This document shows positions 1 through 6,461 of a stretch of 22,711 nt of DNA, in pieces. Under the pieces are notes generated by a model, which saw only the letters and a program-made list of their open reading frames with translations, did not search any database and was not told the DNA's origin. Location of the stretch: assembly GCA_002435595.1 (NCBI GenBank), contig DJBL01000087.1, positions 1-22,711 of the forward strand. The letters run 5' to 3'. The position numbers and the translations under genes are program-made. Each line of letters starts with the position of its first letter. Position 1 is the stretch's first letter. This stretch comes from Stenotrophomonas maltophilia. Lineage in GTDB: Bacteria > Pseudomonadota > Gammaproteobacteria > Xanthomonadales > Xanthomonadaceae.

Positions 1-398
1 GCCAGGGCCAGGGCGATCGCCCCGCTGCCGGTGCCCAGGTCGGCCACCGCCAGCGCGGTGTCGGCGGGCAGCCGCGCCAGGGCCAGTTCCACCAGCAGCT
101 CGGTCTCCGGGCGCGGGATCAGCGTGGCCGGGTTTACCGCCAGGTCCAGGGTCCAGAAGCCGCGGTGGCCGACCAGGTAGGCCACCGGCTCGCCGGCCAC
201 GCGGCGGGCCAGCAACCCGGCAAAGCGTGCCGCATCGGCCGCGTCCACCGGATCGGTGGCATGGGCGAACAGCCAGCTGCGCTCGCGCCCGAGCACGTGC
301 AGCAACAACAGCTCGGCCTCGTGGCGGCCTTCCACCCCGGGCAGGGCGGCGGCGGCATCGGCAAGCAACTGGCGGACGGCGACGGGTACGGCGGTCAT
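1..398 (-). CDS. prmC: Release factor glutamine N5-methyltransferase PrmC (HemK), 3' part missing
   Basis: PrmC methylates the glutamine of the GGQ motif of release factors RF1 and RF2 in the cytoplasm, using S-adenosylmethionine. The visible 132 codons hold the whole N-terminal helical domain, which contacts the release factor (about residues 1-80), then the linker motif IPRPETELLVE. The SAM-binding loop DLGTGSGAIALAL follows and runs to the window edge. The catalytic NPPY motif and the C-terminus lie outside the window, so integrity cannot be judged. The start is the ATG whose complement is at 396-398; translation from it matches the family's normal N-terminus. The gene is divergent from ahpC. 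A weak -10-like TACACT lies on the minus strand at 433-428, without a recognisable -35. In many bacteria prmC follows prfA, which would lie off the left edge; this cannot be checked here. Confidence 0.93.
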   Translation of the reverse strand, partial: MTAVPVAVRQLLADAAAALPGVEGRHEAELLLLHVLGRERSWLFAHATDPVDAADAARFAGLLARRVAGEPVAYLVGHRGFWTLDLAVNPATLIPRPETELLVELALARLPADTALAVADLGTGSGAIALAL

Positions 399-644
399 GG
401 CGGGCGATCGCGGCGGGCAGGCCGCGCAGTGTATTGCACCCAACCACGGGCCCGTCCGGTTCACCCGCCGCCTTCGCGCGCGCGGCCCGGGGCGGGGAGC
501 GCACGCAATCTGTTCAGGTAGGCGATTGCACGGATAAGCAGTGACTATTGCCGTGTGGGGTCGGGCAGCGGCCCCGCAGCCAGGCGGGACAGGGCGTCCG
601 CCCGGTTTGGCGATCCAGGTTCACTCCAGGATCAGCCGGTTTCG

Positions 645-681
645 ATAGAGTATGGCTATTGCATAGATGCAATCAATGGAT
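645..681 (+). promoter_or_regulatory. Candidate OxyR binding site upstream of ahpC
   Basis: The OxyR consensus is four tetranucleotides (ATAG, CTAT, ATAG, CTAT), each separated by seven bases. Here ATAG at 645-648 and CTAT at 656-659 match perfectly with exact spacing. The other half (ATGC at 667-670 and GGAT at 678-681) keeps the register but only two of four bases each. An overlapping palindrome, ATTGCATAGATGCAAT at 658-673, has perfect 7-base arms. The site ends where the -35 box begins, the arrangement expected for activation by OxyR, whose gene lies downstream at 3149. Confidence 0.65.
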
Positions 682-710
682 TGTCCTTATGGGAACGGAG
701 CCGCTAACCT
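681..710 (+). promoter_or_regulatory. Candidate ahpC promoter
   Basis: TTGTCC at 681-686 resembles a -35 box (four of six). TAACCT at 705-710 resembles a -10 box (TA at the start, T at the end), with an 18-base spacer. Transcription would start near 717, giving a leader of about 37 bases before the ahpC ATG. The weak boxes directly abutting the OxyR-type site are what an activator-dependent promoter would show. Confidence 0.45.
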
Positions 711-753
711 GTGTTGGTCGCTTCACCCACCCCCTTCACCAAGAGGAAGATCC

Positions 754-1317
754 ATGTCGCTCATCAACACCCAGATCAAGCCGTTCGAAGCCAACGCCTA
801 CCAGAATGGCGAGTTCATCAAGGTCTCCGACAGCACCCTGAAGGGCCAGTGGTCCGTCCTGATCTTCATGCCGGCCGCGTTCACCTTCAACTGCCCCACC
901 GAGATTGAAGACGCCGCCGACCATTACGCCGAGTTCCAGAAGGCCGGTGCCGAGGTGTACATCGTCACCACCGACACCCACTTCTCGCACAAGGTGTGGC
1001 ACGAAACCTCGCCGGCCGTCGGCAAGGCCCAGTTCCCGCTGGTCGGCGACCCGACCCACCAGCTGACCCGCGCCTTCGGCGTGCACATCGAAGAAGAAGG
1101 CCTGGCCCTGCGCGGCACCTTCATCATCAACCCGGAAGGCGTGATCAAGACCCTGGAGATCCACTCCAACGAGATCGCCCGTGACGTCTCCGAGACCCTG
1201 CGCAAGCTGAAGGCTGCCCAGTTCACCGCCGCCAACCCGAACCAGGTCTGCCCGGCCAAGTGGAAGGAAGGCGAGAAGACCCTGACCCCGTCGCTGGACC
1301 TGGTCGGCAAGATCTAA
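754..1317 (+). CDS. ahpC: Alkyl hydroperoxide reductase subunit C (2-Cys peroxiredoxin)
   Basis: AhpC reduces hydrogen peroxide, organic peroxides and peroxynitrite in the cytoplasm and is recycled by AhpF. The 187-residue protein starts MSLINTQIKPF and ends LTPSLDLVGKI, the normal ends and length of the family. The peroxidatic cysteine is Cys47 in the PxxxTxxC motif (Pro40, Thr44, Cys47), the resolving cysteine is Cys166 in VCPAKWKEG, and Arg120 matches the conserved active-site arginine. Near Cys47 the sequence is FMPAAFTFNCPTE, where E. coli has FYPADFTFVCPTE; as I recall, Xanthomonas AhpC shares the variant. The start is set by a GAGGAA ribosome site at 743-748; the open frame continues upstream to 667, but that part is not AhpC-like. 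The gene is followed by hairpins and then ahpF, and probably controlled by OxyR. Confidence 0.98.
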   Translation: MSLINTQIKPFEANAYQNGEFIKVSDSTLKGQWSVLIFMPAAFTFNCPTEIEDAADHYAEFQKAGAEVYIVTTDTHFSHKVWHETSPAVGKAQFPLVGDPTHQLTRAFGVHIEEEGLALRGTFIINPEGVIKTLEIHSNEIARDVSETLRKLKAAQFTAANPNQVCPAKWKEGEKTLTPSLDLVGKI

Positions 1318-1330
1318 AGCCGTTCCCCAT

Positions 1331-1358
1331 CCCCATTCCCGTTTCGACGGGAATGGGG
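1331..1358 (+). terminator. 12-bp hairpin after ahpC (attenuator or mRNA-processing hairpin)
   Basis: CCCCATTCCCGT at 1331-1342 pairs perfectly with 1347-1358 around a TTCG tetraloop, just after the ahpC stop. No T-run follows, so it is not a textbook intrinsic terminator. It may partly terminate, or protect the 3' end of an ahpC-only transcript, which would let ahpC be made in excess over ahpF. In Xanthomonas ahpC is known to be transcribed largely on its own. Confidence 0.55.
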
Positions 1359-1404
1359 GTGAACCCAAGCCGGTGCCCACGCGCCCGCTTCGGTTCACCC
1401 CCAT
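1353..1404 (+). repeat. 13-bp inverted repeat that competes with the ahpC hairpin
   Basis: ATGGGGGTGAACC at 1353-1365 is repeated in inverted form at 1392-1404. Bases 1353-1358 are also the right arm of the 1331-1358 hairpin, so in RNA the two structures exclude each other. A further small hairpin, GCACCC/GGGTGC at 1416-1421 and 1425-1430, follows before the ahpF ribosome site at 1457-1462. Confidence 0.6.
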
Positions 1405-1469
1405 GTCGCGCGGATGCACCCGGCGGGTGCGTCAACGCCGTCCGCTTGCCTGAATCAAGGAGTTTTTCG

Positions 1470-3062
1470 ATGTTGGATGCCAACCTCCAGTCCCAGCTGA
1501 AGACCTACCTGGAACGTGTCACCCGTCCGATCCAGATCACGGCGCACGCGGATGACGGCGCCAAGTCGCAGGAAATGCTGGAGCTGCTCAACACGCTGGT
1601 GTCGCTGTCGGCGCAGATCCGCCTGGACGTGCGCCGGGACGGCGCCGAGCGCACCCCCTCCTTCGCCCTGACCACCCCGGGCCAGGACATCCACCTGGCC
1701 TTCGCCGGGCTGCCGATGGGCCACGAGTTCACCTCGCTGGTGCTGGCGCTGCTGCAGGTGGGCGGGCACCCGTCCAAGGCCACCGCCGAGCTGATCGAGC
1801 AGGTGCAGGGCCTGGAGGGCGAGCTGAAGTTCGAAACCTATTTCTCGCTGTCCTGCCAGAACTGCCCGGACGTGGTCCAGGCGCTCAACCTGGCGGCGGT
1901 GCTCAACCCGCGCATCCAGCACGTGGCGATCGACGGCGGGCTGTTCCCGGCCGAGGTCGAGGCGCGCCAGATCATGTCGGTGCCCACGGTCTACCTCAAT
2001 GGCCAGCTGTTCGACCAGGGCCGCATGACCCTGGAGCAGATCGTGGCCAAGCTCGATACCGGGTCGGCCACACGCGATGCGGCCAAGCTCGCCGCCAAGC
2101 CCGCGTTCGACGTGCTGGTGGTCGGCGGCGGTCCGGCCGGCGCGGCGGCGGCGATCTATGCGGCGCGCAAGGGCATCCGCACCGGCGTGGCGGCCGAGCG
2201 GTTCGGCGGCCAGGTGCTGGACACCATGGCGATCGAGAACTTCATCTCGGTCAAGGAAACCGAAGGCCCGAAGCTGGCCACCGCGCTGGAGCAGCACGTG
2301 CGCGAGTACGAGGTGGACATCATGAACCTGCAGCGCGCCACCGCGCTGACCCCGGCCGGCGATGACGGCCTGGTCGCGATCACCCTGGAGAACGGGGCGG
2401 TACTGAAGTCGCGCTCGGTGATCCTGTCCACCGGCGCGCGCTGGCGCCAGATGAACGTGCCCGGCGAAGACCAGTACCGCAACAAGGGCGTGGCCTATTG
2501 CCCGCACTGCGATGGCCCGCTGTTCAAGGGCAAGCGCGTGGCGGTGATCGGCGGCGGCAACTCCGGCGTGGAGGCGGCGATCGACCTGGCCGGCATCGTG
2601 ACGCATGTGACCCTTCTGGAATTTGATGACACACTCCGCGCCGATGAAGTGCTGCAGAAGAAGCTGCGCAGCCTGGGCAACGTCACCATCATCACCAGCG
2701 CCCTCACCCAGGAAGTGCTGGGCGATGGCCAGAAGGTGACGGGGCTGGTCTACCAGGACCGCGTCGGTGGCGATGCGCACCGGGTCGAGCTCGAAGGGAT
2801 CTTCGTGCAGATCGGGTTGCTGCCCAACACCGAGTGGTTGAAGGGGTCGGTGGCGCTCTCCCCGCGGGGCGAGATCGTGATCGACGACCGTGGCCAGACC
2901 AGCGTGCCGGGGGTGTTCGCGGCGGGCGATTGCACCACCGTGCCCTACAAGCAGATCATCATTGCCATGGGCGCCGGTTCGACCGCCGCACTGAGCGCGT
3001 TCGATCACCTGATCCGTACATCCGTTCCCAAGAGCAGCGGCGTTGTCGCCGAAGCTGCCTGA
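1470..3062 (+). CDS. ahpF: Alkyl hydroperoxide reductase subunit F (NADH:peroxiredoxin disulfide reductase)
   Basis: AhpF is the flavoprotein that passes electrons from NADH through FAD and two disulfides to AhpC. The 530-residue protein has the double thioredoxin-like N-terminal domain (about 1-200) with the redox pair Cys129/Cys132 in SCQNC. A thioredoxin-reductase-like part follows: the FAD motif VVGGGPAG at 217-224, the second redox pair Cys344/Cys347 in CPHC, and the NADH motif VIGGGNSG. The C-terminal FAD motif GVFAAGDC is also present. E. coli AhpF is 521 residues with equivalent cysteines, so the enzyme looks intact. AAGGAG at 1457-1462 fixes the start seven bases upstream; the frame is open back to 1260, but that crosses the ahpC end and the hairpins. 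ahpF lies 152 bases after ahpC and 86 bases before oxyR. Confidence 0.98.
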   Translation: MLDANLQSQLKTYLERVTRPIQITAHADDGAKSQEMLELLNTLVSLSAQIRLDVRRDGAERTPSFALTTPGQDIHLAFAGLPMGHEFTSLVLALLQVGGHPSKATAELIEQVQGLEGELKFETYFSLSCQNCPDVVQALNLAAVLNPRIQHVAIDGGLFPAEVEARQIMSVPTVYLNGQLFDQGRMTLEQIVAKLDTGSATRDAAKLAAKPAFDVLVVGGGPAGAAAAIYAARKGIRTGVAAERFGGQVLDTMAIENFISVKETEGPKLATALEQHVREYEVDIMNLQRATALTPAGDDGLVAITLENGAVLKSRSVILSTGARWRQMNVPGEDQYRNKGVAYCPHCDGPLFKGKRVAVIGGGNSGVEAAIDLAGIVTHVTLLEFDDTLRADEVLQKKLRSLGNVTIITSALTQEVLGDGQKVTGLVYQDRVGGDAHRVELEGIFVQIGLLPNTEWLKGSVALSPRGEIVIDDRGQTSVPGVFAAGDCTTVPYKQIIIAMGAGSTAALSAFDHLIRTSVPKSSGVVAEAA

Positions 3063-3069
3063 AACGTCA

Positions 3070-3091
3070 GGGTCCCGGCTCGCCGGGACCC
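3070..3091 (+). other. Intercistronic hairpin between ahpF and oxyR
   Basis: GGGTCCCGG at 3070-3078 pairs with CCGGGACCC at 3083-3091 around a four-base loop, eight bases after the ahpF stop. There is no T-run, so strong termination is unlikely. It may stabilise the ahpF message or lower oxyR readthrough. Both genes are likely co-transcribed, as reported for Xanthomonas. Confidence 0.5.
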
Positions 3092-3148
3092 ACCTGCTGG
3101 GTAAGCCACGTCGTCACCCGGTCCATTACCGTGTAGAGGTCCAAGGAA

Positions 3149-4099
3149 ATGAACCTACGTGATCTGAAATACCTGGTGGCGCTGGCCGACCACCGGCACT
3201 TTGGCCGCGCTGCGGCGGCGTGTTTCGTCAGCCAGCCCACCCTGTCCACCCAGATCCGCAAGCTGGAGGACGAACTCGGCCTGCCGCTGGTCGAACGTGC
3301 CCCACGCAAAGTGATGCTTACCCCTGCAGGGGTGGAGGCGGCGGCGCGCGCGCGCACGATCGTGGCCGAAGTGGAACAGATGAAGGAAGCGGCGCGACGC
3401 AGCCGCGACCCGGAAGCCGGAACGGTGCGGCTGGGGATCTTCCCCACGCTGGGGCCCTACCTGCTGCCGCATGTGATTCCCAACATCCGCGAGCGCTTCC
3501 CGCAGCTGGAGCTGTTGCTGGTGGAAGAAAAGAGCGACGAGCTGCTGGCCCGCCTGCGCGGAGGCAAACTGGATGCGGCGCTGCTGGCCCTGCCGCTGGA
3601 GGACGACCAGCTGCACGCCGAGTTCCTGTTCGAGGAACCGTTCCTGCTGGCCGTGTCCGGGCAGCATCCGCTGGCCCGGCGCCATCACCTGGACGTGCAG
3701 GAGCTGTCCACCCAGAAGCTGCTGCTGCTGGAAGACGGCCATTGCCTGCGCGACCAGGCGCTGGCGGTCTGCCGCCTGTTTGGCGCCAACGAGAAGTCCG
3801 AGTTCCGCGCCACCAGCCTGGAGACGCTGCGCCAGATGGTCGCCGCCGACGTGGGCATCACCCTGCTGCCCACCCTGTCGGTGAAGCCGCCGGTACCGCG
3901 CTCGGAAAACATCCGCCTGCTCGATTTCCAGGGCGATGACCGTCCCAGCCGGCGCATCGCGATGGCCTGGCGGCGCAGCTCGGCGATGACCGGTTTCCTG
4001 CAGCAGCTGGCGCAACAGTTCAAGCGCCTGCCGGAAGGGTTGTTCACGCTGGAGAGCAGCGACTCGGACATCGGCCAGGCCGTCCGCGGCACCGTCTGA
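3149..4099 (+). CDS. oxyR: Hydrogen-peroxide-sensing LysR-type regulator OxyR
   Basis: OxyR is a DNA-binding transcription factor activated by disulfide formation when peroxide rises. The 316-residue protein has an N-terminal winged helix-turn-helix (about 1-60; FGRAAAACFVSQPTLSTQI is the recognition region) and a periplasmic-binding-protein-like sensor domain. The sensing pair falls at Cys199 (in GHCLRDQA) and Cys208, exactly the E. coli numbers, so it should be peroxide-responsive. The C-terminus from about 305 is longer than E. coli OxyR (305 residues) and not conserved. GAGGT at 3136-3140 is the likely ribosome site, eight bases before the ATG. Being downstream of ahpC-ahpF rather than divergent from its target is the Xanthomonas arrangement. 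Its expected local target is the site at 645-681. Confidence 0.97.
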   Translation: MNLRDLKYLVALADHRHFGRAAAACFVSQPTLSTQIRKLEDELGLPLVERAPRKVMLTPAGVEAAARARTIVAEVEQMKEAARRSRDPEAGTVRLGIFPTLGPYLLPHVIPNIRERFPQLELLLVEEKSDELLARLRGGKLDAALLALPLEDDQLHAEFLFEEPFLLAVSGQHPLARRHHLDVQELSTQKLLLLEDGHCLRDQALAVCRLFGANEKSEFRATSLETLRQMVAADVGITLLPTLSVKPPVPRSENIRLLDFQGDDRPSRRIAMAWRRSSAMTGFLQQLAQQFKRLPEGLFTLESSDSDIGQAVRGTV

Positions 4100-4191
4100 T
4101 CGGTACGCCGGTGCAGTCGCTGAACCTGCCGCATCGCAGGCGTTGCGGCACGGGTCGCATCCTCCTTCGATAGGCAGCACAATAGAACCCA

Positions 4192-4217
4192 GGCGGCGCC
4201 AGCAGGCGCCGCCTTTT
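4192..4217 (+). terminator. Intrinsic terminator between oxyR and rnk
   Basis: GGCGGCGCC at 4192-4200 pairs perfectly with GGCGCCGCC at 4205-4213 around an AGCA loop and is followed by TTTT. It should end the ahpF-oxyR transcript. It lies only 33 bases before the rnk start codon. So either it attenuates readthrough into rnk, or the rnk promoter lies upstream of or inside it. A weak -10-like CACAAT sits at 4178-4183. Confidence 0.85.
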
Positions 4218-4250
4218 GCATGGGCCATCATCAATCGCAAGGAGCTTTAC

Positions 4251-4658
4251 ATGTCCACTTCCAGCGGGCTGCCCCCGTCCATCATTGTTTCCAGCCACGA
4301 CATGGATCGACTGGACGCCATGCTCGAATCCCCCGCGGTCGGCCAGACCCCGGCGGCGCAGGCTCTGGCCAAGGAACTCAACCGGGCCACGGTGGTGGCG
4401 CCGGAACAGATGCCCGAAGGCATCGTCATGATGCATTCGCGGGTGGAATGCGAAGATGAGCTGCAGAACGAGAAACACGTGCTGACGCTGGTCTACCCGC
4501 GCGAAGCCGATGTTGAACAGGGCAAGGTCTCCATCCTCGCACCGGTCGGCACCGCGCTGCTGGGCCTGGCCGTCGGCCAGACCATGGACTGGGATGCCCC
4601 GGGCGGCCGCAAGCTGCGCCTGCGCGTGACGGCCGTCCACAACCAGCCCCATCCCTGA
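4251..4658 (+). CDS. rnk: Regulator of nucleoside diphosphate kinase (Rnk family)
   Basis: Rnk proteins are small GreA/GreB-like factors. They influence nucleoside diphosphate kinase levels and can bind RNA polymerase, competing with transcript cleavage factors. The 135-residue protein matches E. coli Rnk (136 residues) throughout. It has a short N-terminal helical part (SSHDMDRLDAMLES) rather than the long coiled coil of GreA. The linker SRVECEDEL follows, then the FKBP-like C-terminal domain with LVYPREAD and SILAPVGTALLGLAVGQ. The start is set by AAGGAG at 4239-4244; the frame is open back to 4143, but that would translate the terminator. A gene called orfX follows oxyR in Xanthomonas; whether it is rnk I cannot confirm. 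A small GCCTGCC/GGCAGGC hairpin at 4664-4681 separates it from tal. Confidence 0.92.
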   Translation: MSTSSGLPPSIIVSSHDMDRLDAMLESPAVGQTPAAQALAKELNRATVVAPEQMPEGIVMMHSRVECEDELQNEKHVLTLVYPREADVEQGKVSILAPVGTALLGLAVGQTMDWDAPGGRKLRLRVTAVHNQPHP

Positions 4659-4706
4659 TTTCCGCCTGCCACCGGGCAGGCTCCCCGTTTCGTACCAGGA
4701 GTCGCA

Positions 4707-5669
4707 ATGAACACCGTTTCTCCGTCCAAACTCACCCAGCTGCGTGATCTGTCCGTCGTGGTAGCCGATACCGGTGATTACGAGGCGATCAAGCGCTTGA
4801 AGCCGGTCGACTGCACGACCAATCCGACCCTGGTGAAGAAGGCGTTGGACCTGCCGGTGTATGCGGACCTGATCGAGCGTGAACTGGCCTGGGGCCGCGA
4901 GCAGGCCGGTGAGCGCGAGACGATCGTGCACGCGGTCGCCGACCGCCTGACGGTGGGCGTGGGCACGCTGCTGAGCACGCTGGTGCCGGGCCGGGTCTCG
5001 ACCGAAGTGGATGCCGACCAGGCCCACGACACGGCGGCCACGGTGGCCAAGGCGCGCCAGTTCATCGCGATGTACGAGGCGGCCGGCGTGCCGCGCAGCA
5101 AGGTGCTGATCAAGATCGCAGCGACCTGGGAGGGCGTGGAGGCCGCGCGCGTGCTGCAGGCCGAGGGCATCGACTGCAACCTGACGCTGATCTTCAACCC
5201 GACCCAGGCGCTGGCCTGCAGCGAGGCGGGCGCGTTCCTGATTTCGCCGTTCGTGGGGCGCATCCTGGACTGGTACGTGGCCAACGGCCAGAGCCCGGCC
5301 AACATCGATGCCGATCCGGGCGTGGTGTTCGTGCGCGGGGTGTATGCCGAGTTCAAGCGCCGCGGTTCGCCGACGGTGGTGATGGGCGCCTCGTTCCGTT
5401 CCACTGCGCAGATCGAGGCGCTGGCCGGCTGCGACCGGCTGACGATTTCGCCGGACCTGCTGGAGAAGCTCGATGCCGACCACGGTACGCTGCCGCGCAC
5501 GCTGGTGGCCGGTGCGGCCGAGGCCGTGGCAGTGACGCCGATCGATGCGGCCCGGTTCGCCGCCGACCTGGCGGCCGATCCGATGGCCACCGAGAAGCTG
5601 GCCACCGGCATCGATGCATTCGCCAAGGACCTGGAAGCCCTGCGCCAGACGATCCGCGAGCGCCTGTAA
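4707..5669 (+). CDS. tal: Transaldolase (TalB type)
   Basis: Transaldolase works in the non-oxidative pentose phosphate pathway. It moves a dihydroxyacetone unit from sedoheptulose 7-phosphate to glyceraldehyde 3-phosphate, giving erythrose 4-phosphate and fructose 6-phosphate. The 320-residue protein is a single TIM barrel of family length (E. coli TalB is 317). VDCTTNPTLV at about 34-43 is the signature near the N-terminus. The Schiff-base lysine is Lys136 in LIKIAATWEG, Asp21 matches the catalytic aspartate of VADTGD, and GASFRS provides phosphate contacts. AGGAG at 4697-4701 is the ribosome site. The gene lies 48 bases after rnk and ends in a strong terminator, so it could be co-transcribed with rnk or have its own promoter. 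Confidence 0.97.
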   Translation: MNTVSPSKLTQLRDLSVVVADTGDYEAIKRLKPVDCTTNPTLVKKALDLPVYADLIERELAWGREQAGERETIVHAVADRLTVGVGTLLSTLVPGRVSTEVDADQAHDTAATVAKARQFIAMYEAAGVPRSKVLIKIAATWEGVEAARVLQAEGIDCNLTLIFNPTQALACSEAGAFLISPFVGRILDWYVANGQSPANIDADPGVVFVRGVYAEFKRRGSPTVVMGASFRSTAQIEALAGCDRLTISPDLLEKLDADHGTLPRTLVAGAAEAVAVTPIDAARFAADLAADPMATEKLATGIDAFAKDLEALRQTIRERL

Positions 5670-5690
5670 GCGCCCCGGTCCGAGGACGAC

Positions 5691-5723
5691 AAAAGGCCCC
5701 GCAGTGCGGGGCCTTTTGTTTTT
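5691..5723 (+). terminator. Strong intrinsic terminator of tal, probably bidirectional
   Basis: AAAAGGCCCCGC at 5691-5702 pairs perfectly with 5706-5717 around an AGT loop, followed by GTTTTT. The A-run on the left arm also gives a T-run on the minus strand. The same element could therefore stop msrA transcription, whose stop codon lies 56 bases away. Confidence 0.95.
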
Positions 5724-5744
5724 CAGTCACCGCCCACCCCAAAG

Positions 5745-5767
5745 GTAGAGCCGACCGTTGGTCGGCT
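5745..5767 (+). repeat. SMAG-type REP repeat between tal and msrA
   Basis: GTAG at 5745-5748 is followed at once by AGCCGACC, a GTT loop and GGTCGGCT, a perfect 8-base stem. A terminal GTAG next to a short stem-loop is the hallmark of the SMAG repeats of Stenotrophomonas maltophilia. It lies between the tal terminator and the 3' end of msrA, a typical place for REP elements in convergent gaps. Confidence 0.85.
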
Positions 5768-5778
5768 GCCCCTTCCCC

Positions 5779-6450
5779 TCAGGCATCCACTCCGATCGGG
5801 CAGCTCACCCCGGTGCCGCCGATGCCGCAGTACCCGTTCGGGTTCTTGGCCAGGTACTGCTGATGATAGTCCTCGGCGTAGTAGTACTCCGGCGCCGGGA
5901 AGACGATCTCGGTGGTGATCGCACCGTGGCCGGCCTCGGCCAGGCGCTGCTGGTAGGCGTCGCGGCTGGCGATCGCGGCCTCGTACTGGGCCTGGCTGGT
6001 GGCGTGGATGGCCGAGCGGTACTGGGTGCCGGTGTCGTTGCCCTGGCGCATGCCCTGGGTGGGGTCGTGGTTTTCCCAGAACACCTGCAGGATCTGCGCC
6101 AGGCTGATGATGGCGGGGTCGAACACCACCTCGACGATTTCGGTATGCCCGGTCAGGCCGGAGCAGACTTCTTCGTAGGTGGGGTTGGGGGTGGAGCCAC
6201 CGGCGTAGCCCACCGAGGTGGAATACACGCCCGGCAGCGTCCAGAACGTGCGCTCGGCGCCCCAGAAGCAGCCCATCGCCACGCGCACCCGCTGCAGGCC
6301 GGCGAAACCGTCCTTGAGCGGGTGGCTGTTGACGTAGTGCTGGTTATGCAGCGGCAGCGGGTGCTCGCGGCCCGGCAGCGCCTCCTCCGGGCGCGGCAGG
6401 CGCTGCTTGAAGGCGCCGATGCCCAACAAGCCCTTGGCGATTCCCAACAT
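5779..6450 (-). CDS. msrA: Peptide-methionine (S)-S-oxide reductase MsrA
   Basis: MsrA repairs the S-epimer of methionine sulfoxide in oxidised proteins, using thioredoxin for recycling. The 223-residue protein has the catalytic motif GCFWGAE with nucleophile Cys61. It also has substrate residues in TGHTEIVEVVFDP and the conserved WENHDPTQ and DTGTQYRS blocks. The resolving cysteines are at 208 and 217 in the tail NGYCGIGGTGVSCP. E. coli MsrA has three matching cysteines (51, 198, 206), so this is a three-cysteine enzyme; the last two are one residue further apart here. About 50 residues precede the domain, similar to the E. coli long form. An AGGAGA ribosome site overlaps the stop of the upstream DUF2007 gene, suggesting translational coupling. 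Confidence 0.97.
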   Translation of the reverse strand: MLGIAKGLLGIGAFKQRLPRPEEALPGREHPLPLHNQHYVNSHPLKDGFAGLQRVRVAMGCFWGAERTFWTLPGVYSTSVGYAGGSTPNPTYEEVCSGLTGHTEIVEVVFDPAIISLAQILQVFWENHDPTQGMRQGNDTGTQYRSAIHATSQAQYEAAIASRDAYQQRLAEAGHGAITTEIVFPAPEYYYAEDYHQQYLAKNPNGYCGIGGTGVSCPIGVDA

Positions 6451-6455
6451 GGCGG

Positions 6456-6461
6456 TCTCCT
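6456..6461 (-). promoter_or_regulatory. msrA ribosome binding site overlapping the upstream stop codon
   Basis: On the minus strand AGGAGA lies five bases before the msrA ATG and overlaps the TAG stop (6462-6460) of the DUF2007 gene. A ribosome ending on that gene would stand on the msrA site. This fixes the msrA start at 6450. Confidence 0.8.

Larger units (their letters stand above)
399..753. other. Divergent intergenic region between prmC and ahpC
   Basis: This 355-base gap separates the minus-strand prmC from the plus-strand ahpC. Its right half holds the OxyR-type site and ahpC promoter listed separately. The left half (399-640) is GC-rich and I see no conserved protein, RNA gene or SMAG repeat in it. 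Short overlapping reading frames at 165-544 have arginine/alanine-rich compositions typical of GC shadows and run into prmC. The word CTATTGC occurs twice (545-551 and 656-662), which may be chance. Confidence 0.6.

Noticed and set aside
165..544. Overlapping short plus-strand frames at the left end
   Set aside because: They are antisense to prmC, mutually overlapping in all frames and compositionally typical of GC shadows.
667..753. N-terminal extension of ahpC to 667
   Set aside because: It would translate the promoter region; the AhpC N-terminus begins at 754 behind a good ribosome site.
1260..1469. N-terminal extension of ahpF, suggesting an ahpC-ahpF overlap
   Set aside because: The added residues cross the end of ahpC in another frame and the hairpins; AAGGAG at 1457-1462 marks the real start.
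1455..3008. A 517-codon open frame on the minus strand opposite ahpF
   Set aside because: Shadow of ahpF, in which all FAD, NADH and redox motifs are intact.
4676..4706. A possible riboswitch or second terminator between rnk and tal
   Set aside because: Only a 7-base-pair hairpin (4664-4681) without T-run is present and no conserved riboswitch core is visible.
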